A stretch of DNA of 26,851 nt from Armatimonadota bacterium (GTDB lineage Bacteria > Sysuimicrobiota > Sysuimicrobiia > Sysuimicrobiales > VGFF01), in the NCBI GenBank assembly GCA_016868955.1, contig VGFF01000011.1:1-26851 (forward strand). The letters are read 5' to 3'. Below, piece after piece: positions 1 through 7,010 of the stretch. The notes below the pieces were generated by a model, which was given only the letters and a program-made list of their open reading frames with translations, did not search any database and was not told where the DNA came from. The number at the start of each line of letters is the position of its first letter. Positions within the stretch are counted from its first letter, which is position 1. The position numbers were made by a program, and so were the translations under genes.

Positions 1-462
1 ACGCTGCGGATCTTCGGCCATGACCCGCAGACGTCGTTGGATCTCACGCGCCGGCGGATCGGCGTCGTCGCGCACGAGCCTTACTTATACGAGGGACTGA
101 CCGTCGCCGAGAACCTGCGGCTGTTCTGTTCTCTCTATGGCGGCATCCGGGACGACTGGGACGCGATGATGAGGGAAAGCGGACTGGCGCCGCGCGCAGG
201 GCAGCTCGTTCGGCATCTGTCGCGCGGATGGGTGCAGCGTGCCGCGGTCGCACGCGCGTTGCTGCCGCGGCCCGATCTATTGGTCCTCGACGAGCCGTTC
301 ACCGGATTGGACGCGGCGGGTGCGGCCTGGCTGCGCGGACGCATGGCCCATCACCTTGGCCGTGGCGGATCGATTGTGGTCACCACGCATCGAGTCGACG
401 AACTGGATGGTCTGCAGATTCGCGTCGCGCGGCTCCACAACGGAGCGTTGCACGCTCAGTGA
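1..462 (+). CDS. ccmA: CcmA-like haem-exporter ABC ATPase, 5' truncated
   Basis: This is the C-terminal part of an ABC transporter ATPase; the reading frame is open from base 1, so the true start and the Walker A loop lie outside the window. Visible are a Q-loop-side stretch (HEPYLYEGLTVAENL), a divergent signature LSRGWVQR, Walker B LLVLDEP (about 280-297) followed by a D-loop, and an H-loop TTHR with the switch His at 388-390. In family terms CcmA powers the CcmAB(C) complex that releases haem-loaded CcmE during cytochrome c maturation. The assignment rests mainly on context: ccmB, ccmC, ccmD and ccmE follow directly. The stop codon overlaps the GTG start of ccmB (GTGA), indicating translational coupling. 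Confidence 0.88.
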   Translation, partial: TLRIFGHDPQTSLDLTRRRIGVVAHEPYLYEGLTVAENLRLFCSLYGGIRDDWDAMMRESGLAPRAGQLVRHLSRGWVQRAAVARALLPRPDLLVLDEPFTGLDAAGAAWLRGRMAHHLGRGGSIVVTTHRVDELDGLQIRVARLHNGALHAQ

Positions 463-1133
463 GTCGATTCTGGGAGTTATTCGTCAAGGACGCGCGACTG
501 GAGCTGCGCACGCGGGAGATCCTGTCGGCGATGTGCCTGATGTCGCTCGTAGTGTTGGTGCTCGTCAGCTTCACGATCGGGCTCAACCCAACGGTTGCGC
601 GCGAGATCGCGCCAGGACTCCTCTGGGTGCTGCTCGCCTTTTCGTCATCCGTCGGGATCGGCCGATCGTTTCAGATGGAGCGCGAACGCGGCGCCGGAAA
701 CGGCGTCTTGGAATCCCCCGTGGACCGGATGACCATCCTCGCCGCCAAGGCGGCGAGCAACTTGTTGTGGATCCTGATCGTGCAAGCGTTCATGTTGCCG
801 TTGTTCGCCGTCTTATTGAACGTCGATCTGACGCGCGCGCTCCTGCCGCTGGTCGTCGTCATCGTCCTCGGCAGCGTTGGGCTCGCGATCGTCGGCACGT
901 TGTTTGCGGCGATGGCTTCCGTGGCGCGGTTGCGGGAAGCTCTACTGCCGATCGCGCTGTTTCCTATCGTCATGCCGCTCTTGATCGCCTGCGTCGGCGC
1001 GACGCGGACGATCCTCGGCGGCGGAGCGCTCGATCTCGCGTCCGCTGAATTGCGGCTGCTGGGGGCCTTTGATATCATTCTCGGAGCCGCAAGCCTGCTG
1101 TTGTTCGAAACGGTCGTGGAGGAGGGTTTGTGA
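459..1133 (+). CDS. ccmB: CcmB haem exporter membrane subunit
   Basis: This 224-residue polytopic membrane protein has about six hydrophobic segments and matches the CcmB family in length (about 220 aa) and order. After a short amphipathic N-terminus (FWELFVKDARLELR) comes the first membrane segment, then the family-like cytoplasmic stretch with FQMERERG. CcmB is the permease partner of CcmA. The reading frame stays open well upstream, to about 228, but the GTG at 459 gives the correct family N-terminus and overlaps the ccmA stop by 4 bp. It also overlaps the ccmC start (1130) by 4 bp, so ccmA-ccmB-ccmC are translationally coupled. Confidence 0.9.
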   Translation: MSRFWELFVKDARLELRTREILSAMCLMSLVVLVLVSFTIGLNPTVAREIAPGLLWVLLAFSSSVGIGRSFQMERERGAGNGVLESPVDRMTILAAKAASNLLWILIVQAFMLPLFAVLLNVDLTRALLPLVVVIVLGSVGLAIVGTLFAAMASVARLREALLPIALFPIVMPLLIACVGATRTILGGGALDLASAELRLLGAFDIILGAASLLLFETVVEEGL

Positions 1134-1798
1134 GGCGCACGGACGCGTTGTGGATCGGATGCTTGTCCGTGTTGATGTTGCTTTCCCTCTGGATGGTCTT
1201 TCTGTACGCGCCCACCGAACGGATCATGGGTCAAGTTCAGCGCATCTTCTACTTCCACGTCTCGCTGTCGTTCGTCTCCTTCTTGGCGTTCGCGGTCGTT
1301 TTCCTCGGCAGCTTGCAGTATCTACGCACCGGTAGGGAGTTCTGGGACGAGCTCGCGGCCGCGTCGGCCGAGATCGGCGTGCTGTTCAACGGGCTCGTCA
1401 TCGTGACGGGCTCGATCTGGGCGCGGCCGACGTGGGGCGTCTGGTGGACGTGGGATCCGCAGCTCACGGCCACGCTGATCATGCAATTGATGTACATGGC
1501 ATACATGGCGCTGCGCGCGTCGGCCGAGGGGGAACGGCAAGCACGACTCGCCGCCGTTCTCGGAATCGTGTCCCTGGTCAACGTGCCGCTCGTGTTCTTC
1601 TCCGCGCGGTTGCTCCGTGGCATCTCGCCCGTCATTTTCACGCGCCGTGGCAGAGGCCTTGAGCCGGCGATGTTGGAGACGTTTCTCGTGTCGCTGGTGA
1701 CCATGCTCGTCCTGTACTTCGTGTTGACGCGTGTTCGGCTTCGTCTCGGGCTCGCCGCGGCGGCCGTCGCGCGCCTTCGCGCGGAGACTCTTGCCTAG
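1130..1798 (+). CDS. ccmC: CcmC haem-handling protein, second haem His missing
   Basis: This 222-residue protein has about six membrane segments. It carries the tryptophan-rich haem-handling motif WGVWWTWDPQLT (W105-D109 region) that defines the CcmC/CcmF/CcsA superfamily. CcmC loads haem onto CcmE in the periplasmic leaflet. The first ligand His of the family (FYFHVS, H43) is present. Where E. coli CcmC has the second ligand (H184, in FSVEWWNTLHQG), this protein reads FSARLLRGISPV, placing Ser166 at the His position, and no other His lies nearby. GTG start; 4-bp overlap with ccmB. The family call is secure; how haem is held with one conserved His is open. Confidence 0.92.
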   Translation: MRRTDALWIGCLSVLMLLSLWMVFLYAPTERIMGQVQRIFYFHVSLSFVSFLAFAVVFLGSLQYLRTGREFWDELAAASAEIGVLFNGLVIVTGSIWARPTWGVWWTWDPQLTATLIMQLMYMAYMALRASAEGERQARLAAVLGIVSLVNVPLVFFSARLLRGISPVIFTRRGRGLEPAMLETFLVSLVTMLVLYFVLTRVRLRLGLAAAAVARLRAETLA

Positions 1799-1807
1799 CG
1801 CCGCGCC

Positions 1808-1954
1808 ATGACGTATCTATTCTTCGGATATGTCGTCATCTGGCTCGCCTTGGCGATGTATCTGTTCCTATTGAGCCGTCGCGCCGATGACCTGCGGCGG
1901 CAGATCGCGGAGCTGCGCAAAGACAGGCCGGCGGAGGACGCCGATCGGCCCTAG
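1808..1954 (+). CDS. ccmD: CcmD-like small membrane protein
   Basis: A 48-residue protein with one N-terminal membrane helix (FFGYVVIWLALAMYLFLLS) followed by a charged helix (RRADDLRRQIAELR). This is the architecture of CcmD, the small subunit that stabilises the CcmABC-CcmE release complex. It starts with ATG ten bases after the ccmC stop and ends four bases before the first possible ccmE start. Position between ccmC and ccmE is the classical ccmD position; sequence similarity within this family is always weak, so context carries much of the weight. Confidence 0.8.
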   Translation: MTYLFFGYVVIWLALAMYLFLLSRRADDLRRQIAELRKDRPAEDADRP

Positions 1955-1975
1955 CGCGTGGAGCAGAGCGCACGG

Positions 1976-2371
1976 ATGAAGCGAACGAAACGGTACTGGA
2001 TCCTCGGATTGACGTCGATGGCGGCCCTCGGCTACCTGGTCTGGGGCGGTGTGCGGTCCGCGGCCGTGTACTATGTCACGGTCTCGGAGTTCCATCGGCG
2101 GCTCGACGCGAGTCGCCCCATGGATGCTCGCGTCGCTGGACGCGTGGTGCCCGGGTCCATCCGTTGGTTGGAGCTTGGCCGGAAGGTCGAGTTTGAGATG
2201 GCGGAGGGCGGGCGCAGACTCGCCGTGCGATACCAAGGGACGTTCCCGGACCTCTTCAAGGACGATGCGCAGATCGTCGTCGAAGGCCGGGGCCGCGCCG
2301 GCGAACCGTTCGACGCCGTCGTGTTGCTGGCGAAGTGTCCAACGAAATATGAGAGCGACGAGCGCGGCTGA
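1976..2371 (+). CDS. ccmE: CcmE haem chaperone, cysteine (CxxxY) type
   Basis: A 131-residue protein with an N-terminal membrane anchor (about residues 8-28) and a periplasmic OB-fold domain typical of CcmE. In canonical CcmE the haem is attached covalently through His in an HxxxY motif near the end (LLAKHxxxY). Here the sequence is LLAKCPTKY, with Cys121 replacing the His and Tyr125 conserved. The CxxxY variant is known from archaea and some bacteria and was named System I*; it is usually found without CcmH. The ATG at 1976 is preferred because GGAG lies upstream and the N-terminus then fits the family; a GTG at 1958 in the same frame would add six residues. Confidence 0.92.
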   Translation: MKRTKRYWILGLTSMAALGYLVWGGVRSAAVYYVTVSEFHRRLDASRPMDARVAGRVVPGSIRWLELGRKVEFEMAEGGRRLAVRYQGTFPDLFKDDAQIVVEGRGRAGEPFDAVVLLAKCPTKYESDERG

Positions 2372-2436
2372 TCAGCCTCGGCGCCGGGCGGCGAGCTGGA
2401 CGAAAGCTGGCCGCACGACCCGAAGAGGAATCCCTA

Positions 2437-3348
2437 GTGCAGCGACGAACAGAACCTAGCGTGCCGGCTCACGGATCCTACCGAGCATTGTCACCGCTGT
2501 TCGTAATCGGTCTCCTCGCTACGGCGGCTCTCCTGCTCTCGGGGTGCCAGCCGAAGCTTCAGACCGGATCGGCGGAACGCCCGTCGTTCGCGCCGTTGGG
2601 CACGCATGCGGTGAAGTACAACTTCATGCCCGAGAAGCCGAACGCCGACGAGGGCGAGAAGATCTATCAGGCGCGGTGCGCCGTCTGTCACGGCGCGGAC
2701 GGTCATGGGGAAGGGCCCATGGCGAAAACGCTCGTCGCGCCCCACAAGAACCCATTGACCGATACGTTCGCCCTGTTTCGCGCGCACCTCGAGCAGCCGT
2801 CGCTGCCGTCGCGCCCGGCCCGGTTCAACAATCTCGATCAGATGAGGCTGAACTCGCCGTTCGCGTTGTACGAAACGATCTACCGAGGCCGCCCGCACAC
2901 GGCAATGCCGGGTTTCGGACATCCTTCTTATGGAGCGAACGATGCCGGGCCGCCGCGGTTGCACACGGAAGAGACCTGGAACGTGCTGTTCTGGGAGTGG
3001 AGCCGGGCGACGACGAAAGCGAAGCTGGACGCGGGCCAGCGCATCTACGAGGCGCAGTGCGCGAGCTGCCACGGTCTCGCCGGCGACGGGAAAGGCCCGA
3101 AGAGCGACGAGATCCGGCAAAAGATCTGGACGTGGGGACGCGGCGTCGGACCGGGGATCTTCACGGATCGTGATTGGATGGCCTATCGCAAACCGGTCGA
3201 CCTGTACCAGGCCGTCGCGCAAGGCGTTCAGCGTCGCGGCCTGAAGTTGATGGATCCGTATGCCGAAAAGCTGTCCTCGGGCGAAATGTGGTCTGTGGTA
3301 GATTACATCTGGACTTTCGTCTATACGCCGCCGGCGGACCGGCGCTAA
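2437..3348 (+). CDS. Dihaem cytochrome c lipoprotein
   Basis: A 303-residue exported protein. Its N-terminus has a hydrophobic signal ending in a lipobox (LLLSGC, Cys37), so it is probably tethered to the outer face of the membrane by lipid. Two cytochrome c domains follow, each with a CxxCH site: CAVCH at residues 81-85 and CASCH at 208-212. A plausible distal Met for the first domain is in TAMPGFG and for the second in KLMDPY. It lies immediately before the Rieske and cytochrome b genes, so it probably plays the cytochrome c1 role, taking electrons from the Rieske cluster, or acts as the exit carrier. The GTG start is supported by a GAGGAA ribosome-binding site about 8 bp upstream. Confidence 0.88.
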   Translation: MQRRTEPSVPAHGSYRALSPLFVIGLLATAALLLSGCQPKLQTGSAERPSFAPLGTHAVKYNFMPEKPNADEGEKIYQARCAVCHGADGHGEGPMAKTLVAPHKNPLTDTFALFRAHLEQPSLPSRPARFNNLDQMRLNSPFALYETIYRGRPHTAMPGFGHPSYGANDAGPPRLHTEETWNVLFWEWSRATTKAKLDAGQRIYEAQCASCHGLAGDGKGPKSDEIRQKIWTWGRGVGPGIFTDRDWMAYRKPVDLYQAVAQGVQRRGLKLMDPYAEKLSSGEMWSVVDYIWTFVYTPPADRR

Positions 3349-3378
3349 GCATATTCGGCGAGTGGAGTGCACCTCGAT

Positions 3379-4041
3379 ATGGAGAACCGCAACAAGGGAT
3401 TGGGCCGGCGAAAGTTCCTCAAGGCACTCGCGGCGTTGCCGGTTCTCGGTGGGCTCGCGGCCTACGGGGCGCCGATCCTGCGATTCCTCAAGCCGAACCT
3501 CGAACCGGGCTTGGGGCTGCCCAAGGGGCAATTGCAGAACTTGGCCGAAATGGACCTACCGACCGGCGGTGCTCTGCCGCTGGGATCCGTGCAGGAGTTC
3601 AAAGAGCCGTGGTCGTTTCGCTACTTCGTATACACGCAGGCATTCGCGCAATACACGCCGCAGCGGTCGAAGTCGGCGACGATTCCGGCGATGGCAATCA
3701 AGTTGCCGAACAAGCTGTCCTTCCCAGGCTTCCAGCAAGGAAAAGTCGAGACGGACATCGTGATGTTCTCGCGCATCTGTCCGCACCTCGGCTGCATCTT
3801 CAACTTCGTACCGAACCACAAGGAAGTGACCGCGGGGTACGGCGGATACACACCGCCGCCGGAACGGCAGCACGGCTTGATGGCGTGTCCTTGCCACCTG
3901 TCGATCTACGATCCGGCGGACGCGAAGGTGCCGGGACGTGTGATTTCCGGTCCGGCGCCGCGGGAGCCGCGATACATGTCCTACGAGATCCGCGACGGCA
4001 TCTTGGTCGTGACCGGCGCGGAGCCGGGCGGAATCGCCTAG
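3379..4041 (+). CDS. Rieske [2Fe-2S] protein of a cytochrome bc-type complex
   Basis: A 220-residue protein with a twin-arginine signal (GRRKFLKAL) followed by a hydrophobic segment that serves as membrane anchor. The cluster-binding motifs are CPHLGC (C134, H136, C139) and CPCHLS (C170, C172, H173). Both Cys and both His ligands and the disulfide Cys pair are present, so it should carry a functional Rieske cluster. The stretch between the two motifs is about 30 residues, longer than in mitochondrial-type Rieske proteins, and includes a Pro/Gly-rich insert (GYGGYTPPPE). It sits between the dihaem cytochrome and cytochrome b. ATG 3379 is chosen because GGAG lies 11 bp upstream; GTG 3367 is an alternative adding four residues. 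Confidence 0.92.
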   Translation: MENRNKGLGRRKFLKALAALPVLGGLAAYGAPILRFLKPNLEPGLGLPKGQLQNLAEMDLPTGGALPLGSVQEFKEPWSFRYFVYTQAFAQYTPQRSKSATIPAMAIKLPNKLSFPGFQQGKVETDIVMFSRICPHLGCIFNFVPNHKEVTAGYGGYTPPPERQHGLMACPCHLSIYDPADAKVPGRVISGPAPREPRYMSYEIRDGILVVTGAEPGGIA

Positions 4042-4102
4042 ACGGCGCGGTGTGACGAAGCGTCGGTGCTGAACACGGCGCCGCGTGCCGGTCTTTGGTC
4101 GA

Positions 4103-4114
4103 GCGCACGTGCGC
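4103..4114. repeat. 12-bp perfect palindrome upstream of the first cytochrome b gene
   Basis: GCGCACGTGCGC is a perfect 12-bp palindrome in the 111-bp spacer between the Rieske gene and the cytochrome b gene, ending 38 bp before the ATG. The spacer is the longest within the respiratory cluster. It could be an operator or an RNA stem, but in DNA this GC-rich such a palindrome can arise by chance. Confidence 0.3.
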
Positions 4115-4152
4115 CGCGGCGGCCGCCCGGCAAAGGGGATGGAGACGGTAGC

Positions 4153-5322
4153 ATGAACCAACTGGGCGATCGGCTCCGGGAGTGGTTCCGAGAGCGAAAG
4201 CAAAAGCTCGATCTGTTCGACGAAACCTACGTCGACGTCGCCCAAACCAACCCGCTTTACACCCTCGGCCAGATCGTCTACTTTTCCTGGATCGTCGTGA
4301 TCGTGACGGGCGTTTGGCTCATGTTCTGGTACGAGCCGACCGAAGCCGCCGCTTACAACTCGATCATCCGCATTCAGCACGAGGTTCCGTTCGGCTGGCT
4401 CATTCGCGGCGCGCACAAGTACGCGGCCGACCTCCTCATCCTCGGCATCTTGCTGCGGTTGTATCGCATGTACTTCCTTGCGGAGTACAAGCGCCCCGGT
4501 GAGCTGTCATGGATAATCCTGTTCCTGTCGCTCGTCCTCGGCATGATCTCGGGGATCACCGGATACCTCCTGATCTGGAACCAGCGCGCATTTTGGGCCG
4601 CGAAGGTCGTGTTGACGACCTCAATCTACCTGGATGAGCTGCCGATCATCGGCGCCACGAAGTTCGGAACCGCGATCGCCTACATCTTCCTCGGCGGGCC
4701 GGCGATCGGTCAGGGCACGCTGACGCGGTTCTACGCGATCCACTTCGGGATCTCGGCGCTCTGCTTAGTCGCCGTCGAGCTGTACTACATCTTCACGCGG
4801 CGGCGGCGGTTCCTGATGTCGCCGGCGATGATCCTCGTCCTGCTGGCGATGATCGTCGCGACCAGCTACATCTTCCCGGCCGAGCTCGGCCGGCGCGCCG
4901 ACCCGAACCGAACGCCGCTGCCGATCTTGTCGGACTGGTACTTCCTCGCCTTGTATCAATACGTGAAGTACACGCCGCCGCTGTGGGCCGGCCTCGGACC
5001 CGGGCTCTTGATCAACTACGGCATGTTGATACCGTTCCTGGACCGCACCAAGGGACGCAAGCTCTCGGAACGACCATTCTTCGCCACCGTCGGTTTCGTC
5101 GCGTTGACTTGGTATCTGTTGTTCACGGCGCTGATCATCTGGAACGTCGCGGTCATCGACCAGGATCCGCACTTGATCATGCTCGCCACCCTGGGTGCGA
5201 TGATTGTCGGGCTCATCTTGGAAGTTCGATATCGGCGAAGACAACGAGCGGCGGAAGCGGCGCAGAGCAAGCCGCTGCGGCCGCCGGCCGGTGGCCGGGC
5301 GGCGCCGTCTCCGGGCGCCTGA
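4153..5322 (+). CDS. Cytochrome b with only one conserved haem-ligand His pair
   Basis: A 389-residue protein with about eight membrane helices, equivalent to cytochrome b6 fused to subunit IV. Helix B contains GAHKYAAD with H88, and helix D contains FYAIHFG with H197; these match the His pair that binds haem bL. The partners 14 residues further on, which bind haem bH, are replaced by Arg102 (LLRLYR) and Tyr211/Tyr212 (VELYYIF). The Qo-site PEWY motif appears as SDWYF (D261). So it looks like a b subunit with one b haem. ATG 4153 has GGAG upstream and gives a normal N-terminus; the frame is open further upstream to 4066 but that stretch is not family-like. Confidence is high for the family and moderate for the loss of bH. 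Confidence 0.9.
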   Translation: MNQLGDRLREWFRERKQKLDLFDETYVDVAQTNPLYTLGQIVYFSWIVVIVTGVWLMFWYEPTEAAAYNSIIRIQHEVPFGWLIRGAHKYAADLLILGILLRLYRMYFLAEYKRPGELSWIILFLSLVLGMISGITGYLLIWNQRAFWAAKVVLTTSIYLDELPIIGATKFGTAIAYIFLGGPAIGQGTLTRFYAIHFGISALCLVAVELYYIFTRRRRFLMSPAMILVLLAMIVATSYIFPAELGRRADPNRTPLPILSDWYFLALYQYVKYTPPLWAGLGPGLLINYGMLIPFLDRTKGRKLSERPFFATVGFVALTWYLLFTALIIWNVAVIDQDPHLIMLATLGAMIVGLILEVRYRRRQRAAEAAQSKPLRPPAGGRAAPSPGA

Positions 5323-5329
5323 GCGTAAC

Positions 5330-5575
5330 GTGCGGCACATCGGCTTCCTCCTCGCGTTCTTCGCGGCGGTCGTCGCGCTCCGCGAGAGCTACGCGGCGTG
5401 GTCGGCCGCGATTCGTCGCGGCGCGCCGCAGGACTGGGCGATGGCGATCGGGCTCCTCGTCGTGCTCGTCACCGCGTTCCTGTGCGCAGGGTTCCTCGTG
5501 TACGAATCGGATCGGCGGGCCGGCAGATTGCGTCGCCGGTTGGGTCTGTATGAACGATTTCTGCGGGACTCTTGA
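5330..5575 (+). CDS. Small two-helix membrane protein in the respiratory cluster
   Basis: An 81-residue protein with two hydrophobic helices (IGFLLAFFAAVVAL and IGLLVVLVTAFLCAGFLVY) and a strongly basic C-terminal tail (DRRAGRLRRRLG). I do not recognise a family. GTG 5330 lies seven bases after the cytochrome b stop; no strong ribosome-binding site is visible, so coupling to the upstream gene is likely. Its position between the two cytochrome b genes suggests an accessory subunit or assembly factor of the complex. The start codon is uncertain. Confidence 0.6.
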   Translation: MRHIGFLLAFFAAVVALRESYAAWSAAIRRGAPQDWAMAIGLLVVLVTAFLCAGFLVYESDRRAGRLRRRLGLYERFLRDS

Positions 5576-5608
5576 GGCTGCGCCGCTGGCGCGGCGATGG
5601 GGAGCACG

Positions 5609-5815
5609 ATGAGCCAAGGTCGAAGCGGCGGGATGTACATGGGGCTCGCGCTGGTGCTGATTCTCGCCGGCTTGGGTTGCGTGGGCGCGATGTTGTACGG
5701 CGAGTGGGCGAGCCAGAAGCTGGTCGGCAGCGCCGCGCTCGGTTTGCTGCTTATGATGTTCTCCGCCGTGGTCGTATTGTTCCGCAAGGCCGACACCGCG
5801 GCGGGCGAGGAGTAG
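5609..5815 (+). CDS. Small two-helix membrane protein, function unknown
   Basis: A 68-residue protein made almost entirely of two membrane helices (YMGLALVLILAGLGCVGAML and AALGLLLMMFSAVVVLF) joined by a short loop. No family recognised. ATG 5609 is preferred over ATG 5597 because GGGGAG precedes it at 5599-5604, though the spacing is short. It ends four bases before the GTG start of the second cytochrome b, so it is likely co-translated and may be a small subunit of the same complex. Confidence 0.6.
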   Translation: MSQGRSGGMYMGLALVLILAGLGCVGAMLYGEWASQKLVGSAALGLLLMMFSAVVVLFRKADTAAGEE

Positions 5816-5819
5816 GAAC

Positions 5820-6995
5820 GTGACGAAACGCCTCTGGCTGCGTCTTCAGAGCGCAACGTTGAAAGCCGACGTTTTCATCAATCGGCTGCTGTACCAGGAT
5901 TTCAACCCGCTTTATTACACGGGCGGGCTCGCCAACTTGTTCCTGACCGTTCTCGTCATCACGGGAATCCTGATCTTCCTTTACTACGAGCCGAGCCTGG
6001 AAGGTGCTTACGCTTCGGTTCAATTCCTCACCGAGGGCGTTCCCTACGGCGTGATCTTCCGCGGCCTCCACCGCTACGCGGCCGACGGCTTCATGATCGC
6101 GATCTTCGTGCACCTGTTCCGCAACTGGTTCACCGATCGCTATCGGGAAGCCCGGGACAGTCAGTGGATCTCCGGCATGGTCTTGCTTGTCTTCTCAGGA
6201 TTCGCGGGCTTGACCGGATATCTCCTGGTTTGGGACGAGCGTTCGCTTCTTCTCGTCAGCATGACCGTGCAGGCGCTGCGGTCGATCCCGCTAGGCGGCA
6301 ACTGGCTGGCGACGATGTTCCTCGGCGGCCCCGGCATCAACGGCACGACACTGCCGCGCGTCCTGGCGCTGCACATCGCGCCGGCGATGACCTTGTACGC
6401 GCTGCTGTGGTGGCACTACGTGCGGCTGCGCGCGCCCCGCGTTTGGCCGCCGGCCGTGTGGGTGTTGTTTTGCCTGGGCGCGCTCTTCTTCGTGTCGGCG
6501 GTGCTGCCGGCCACGAGCGGCGCGGCCGCGCAACCGGGGTCGGCGCCGCAGTCCTTCGAGGTGGCGTGGTTCTACTTGTGGCCGTACGCGCTGATGAAGT
6601 GGCTGGCGCCGGCCTGGGCGTTGGCGCTCATCGGCGTGATCATCGCCTACGGTCTCTACATTCCCTACTCGATTCGGGAAACACCGGCGGAGAGGGGCCT
6701 CCGTGGCCTGGGTCAGGCCACGGTCGTCGAGGAGAACTGCACCGGCTGCGAGCTCTGCTACTACGATTGCCCGTACAACGCCATCTACATGGTGCCGAGC
6801 CACGAGCCGGGCAAGAGCAAGGCGGCCGCGAACCGCAAGCTCCTCGCGGTTGTCGTCGAGCCGCGCTGCGTCGAGTGCGGGATCTGCATCGGGGCTTGCC
6901 CGTTCGAGGCCCTCGAACTGCCGCGCCTCCTCGACAAGGACGTACAAGAAATGATCCGCGCGGGCGCGCAGGCGCCGGCGCCTGCCGCGTCCTAG
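5820..6995 (+). CDS. Cytochrome b fused to a 2x[4Fe-4S] ferredoxin domain
   Basis: A 391-residue fusion. Residues about 30-290 form a cytochrome b with all four haem ligands: H84 and H98 in helix B (RGLHRYAAD ... FVHLFR), H185 and H199 in helix D (LALHIAP ... WWHYV). The Qo region is divergent (FEVAWFY where PEWY is expected). After the last helix comes a cytoplasmic ferredoxin domain with two CxxCxxCxxxC motifs: C307, C310, C313, C317 and C350, C353, C356, C360. This predicts two [4Fe-4S] clusters on the side of the membrane where haem bH sits. The domain could pass electrons between the b haems and a soluble partner, plausibly the MvhD-like protein encoded next. GTG start with AGGA just upstream. 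Confidence 0.92.
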   Translation: MTKRLWLRLQSATLKADVFINRLLYQDFNPLYYTGGLANLFLTVLVITGILIFLYYEPSLEGAYASVQFLTEGVPYGVIFRGLHRYAADGFMIAIFVHLFRNWFTDRYREARDSQWISGMVLLVFSGFAGLTGYLLVWDERSLLLVSMTVQALRSIPLGGNWLATMFLGGPGINGTTLPRVLALHIAPAMTLYALLWWHYVRLRAPRVWPPAVWVLFCLGALFFVSAVLPATSGAAAQPGSAPQSFEVAWFYLWPYALMKWLAPAWALALIGVIIAYGLYIPYSIRETPAERGLRGLGQATVVEENCTGCELCYYDCPYNAIYMVPSHEPGKSKAAANRKLLAVVVEPRCVECGICIGACPFEALELPRLLDKDVQEMIRAGAQAPAPAAS

Positions 6996-7010
6996 CGAGC
7001 GGAGGAACGG

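Noticed and set aside
228..458. Extended N-terminus for ccmB
   Set aside because: The frame is open, but this stretch overlaps ccmA, is Arg-rich and not CcmB-like; the GTG at 459 gives the family N-terminus.
4153..6995. Haem ci/cn site as in b6f complexes
   Set aside because: Neither cytochrome b has the N-terminal Cys that binds the extra c-type haem in b6-type proteins.
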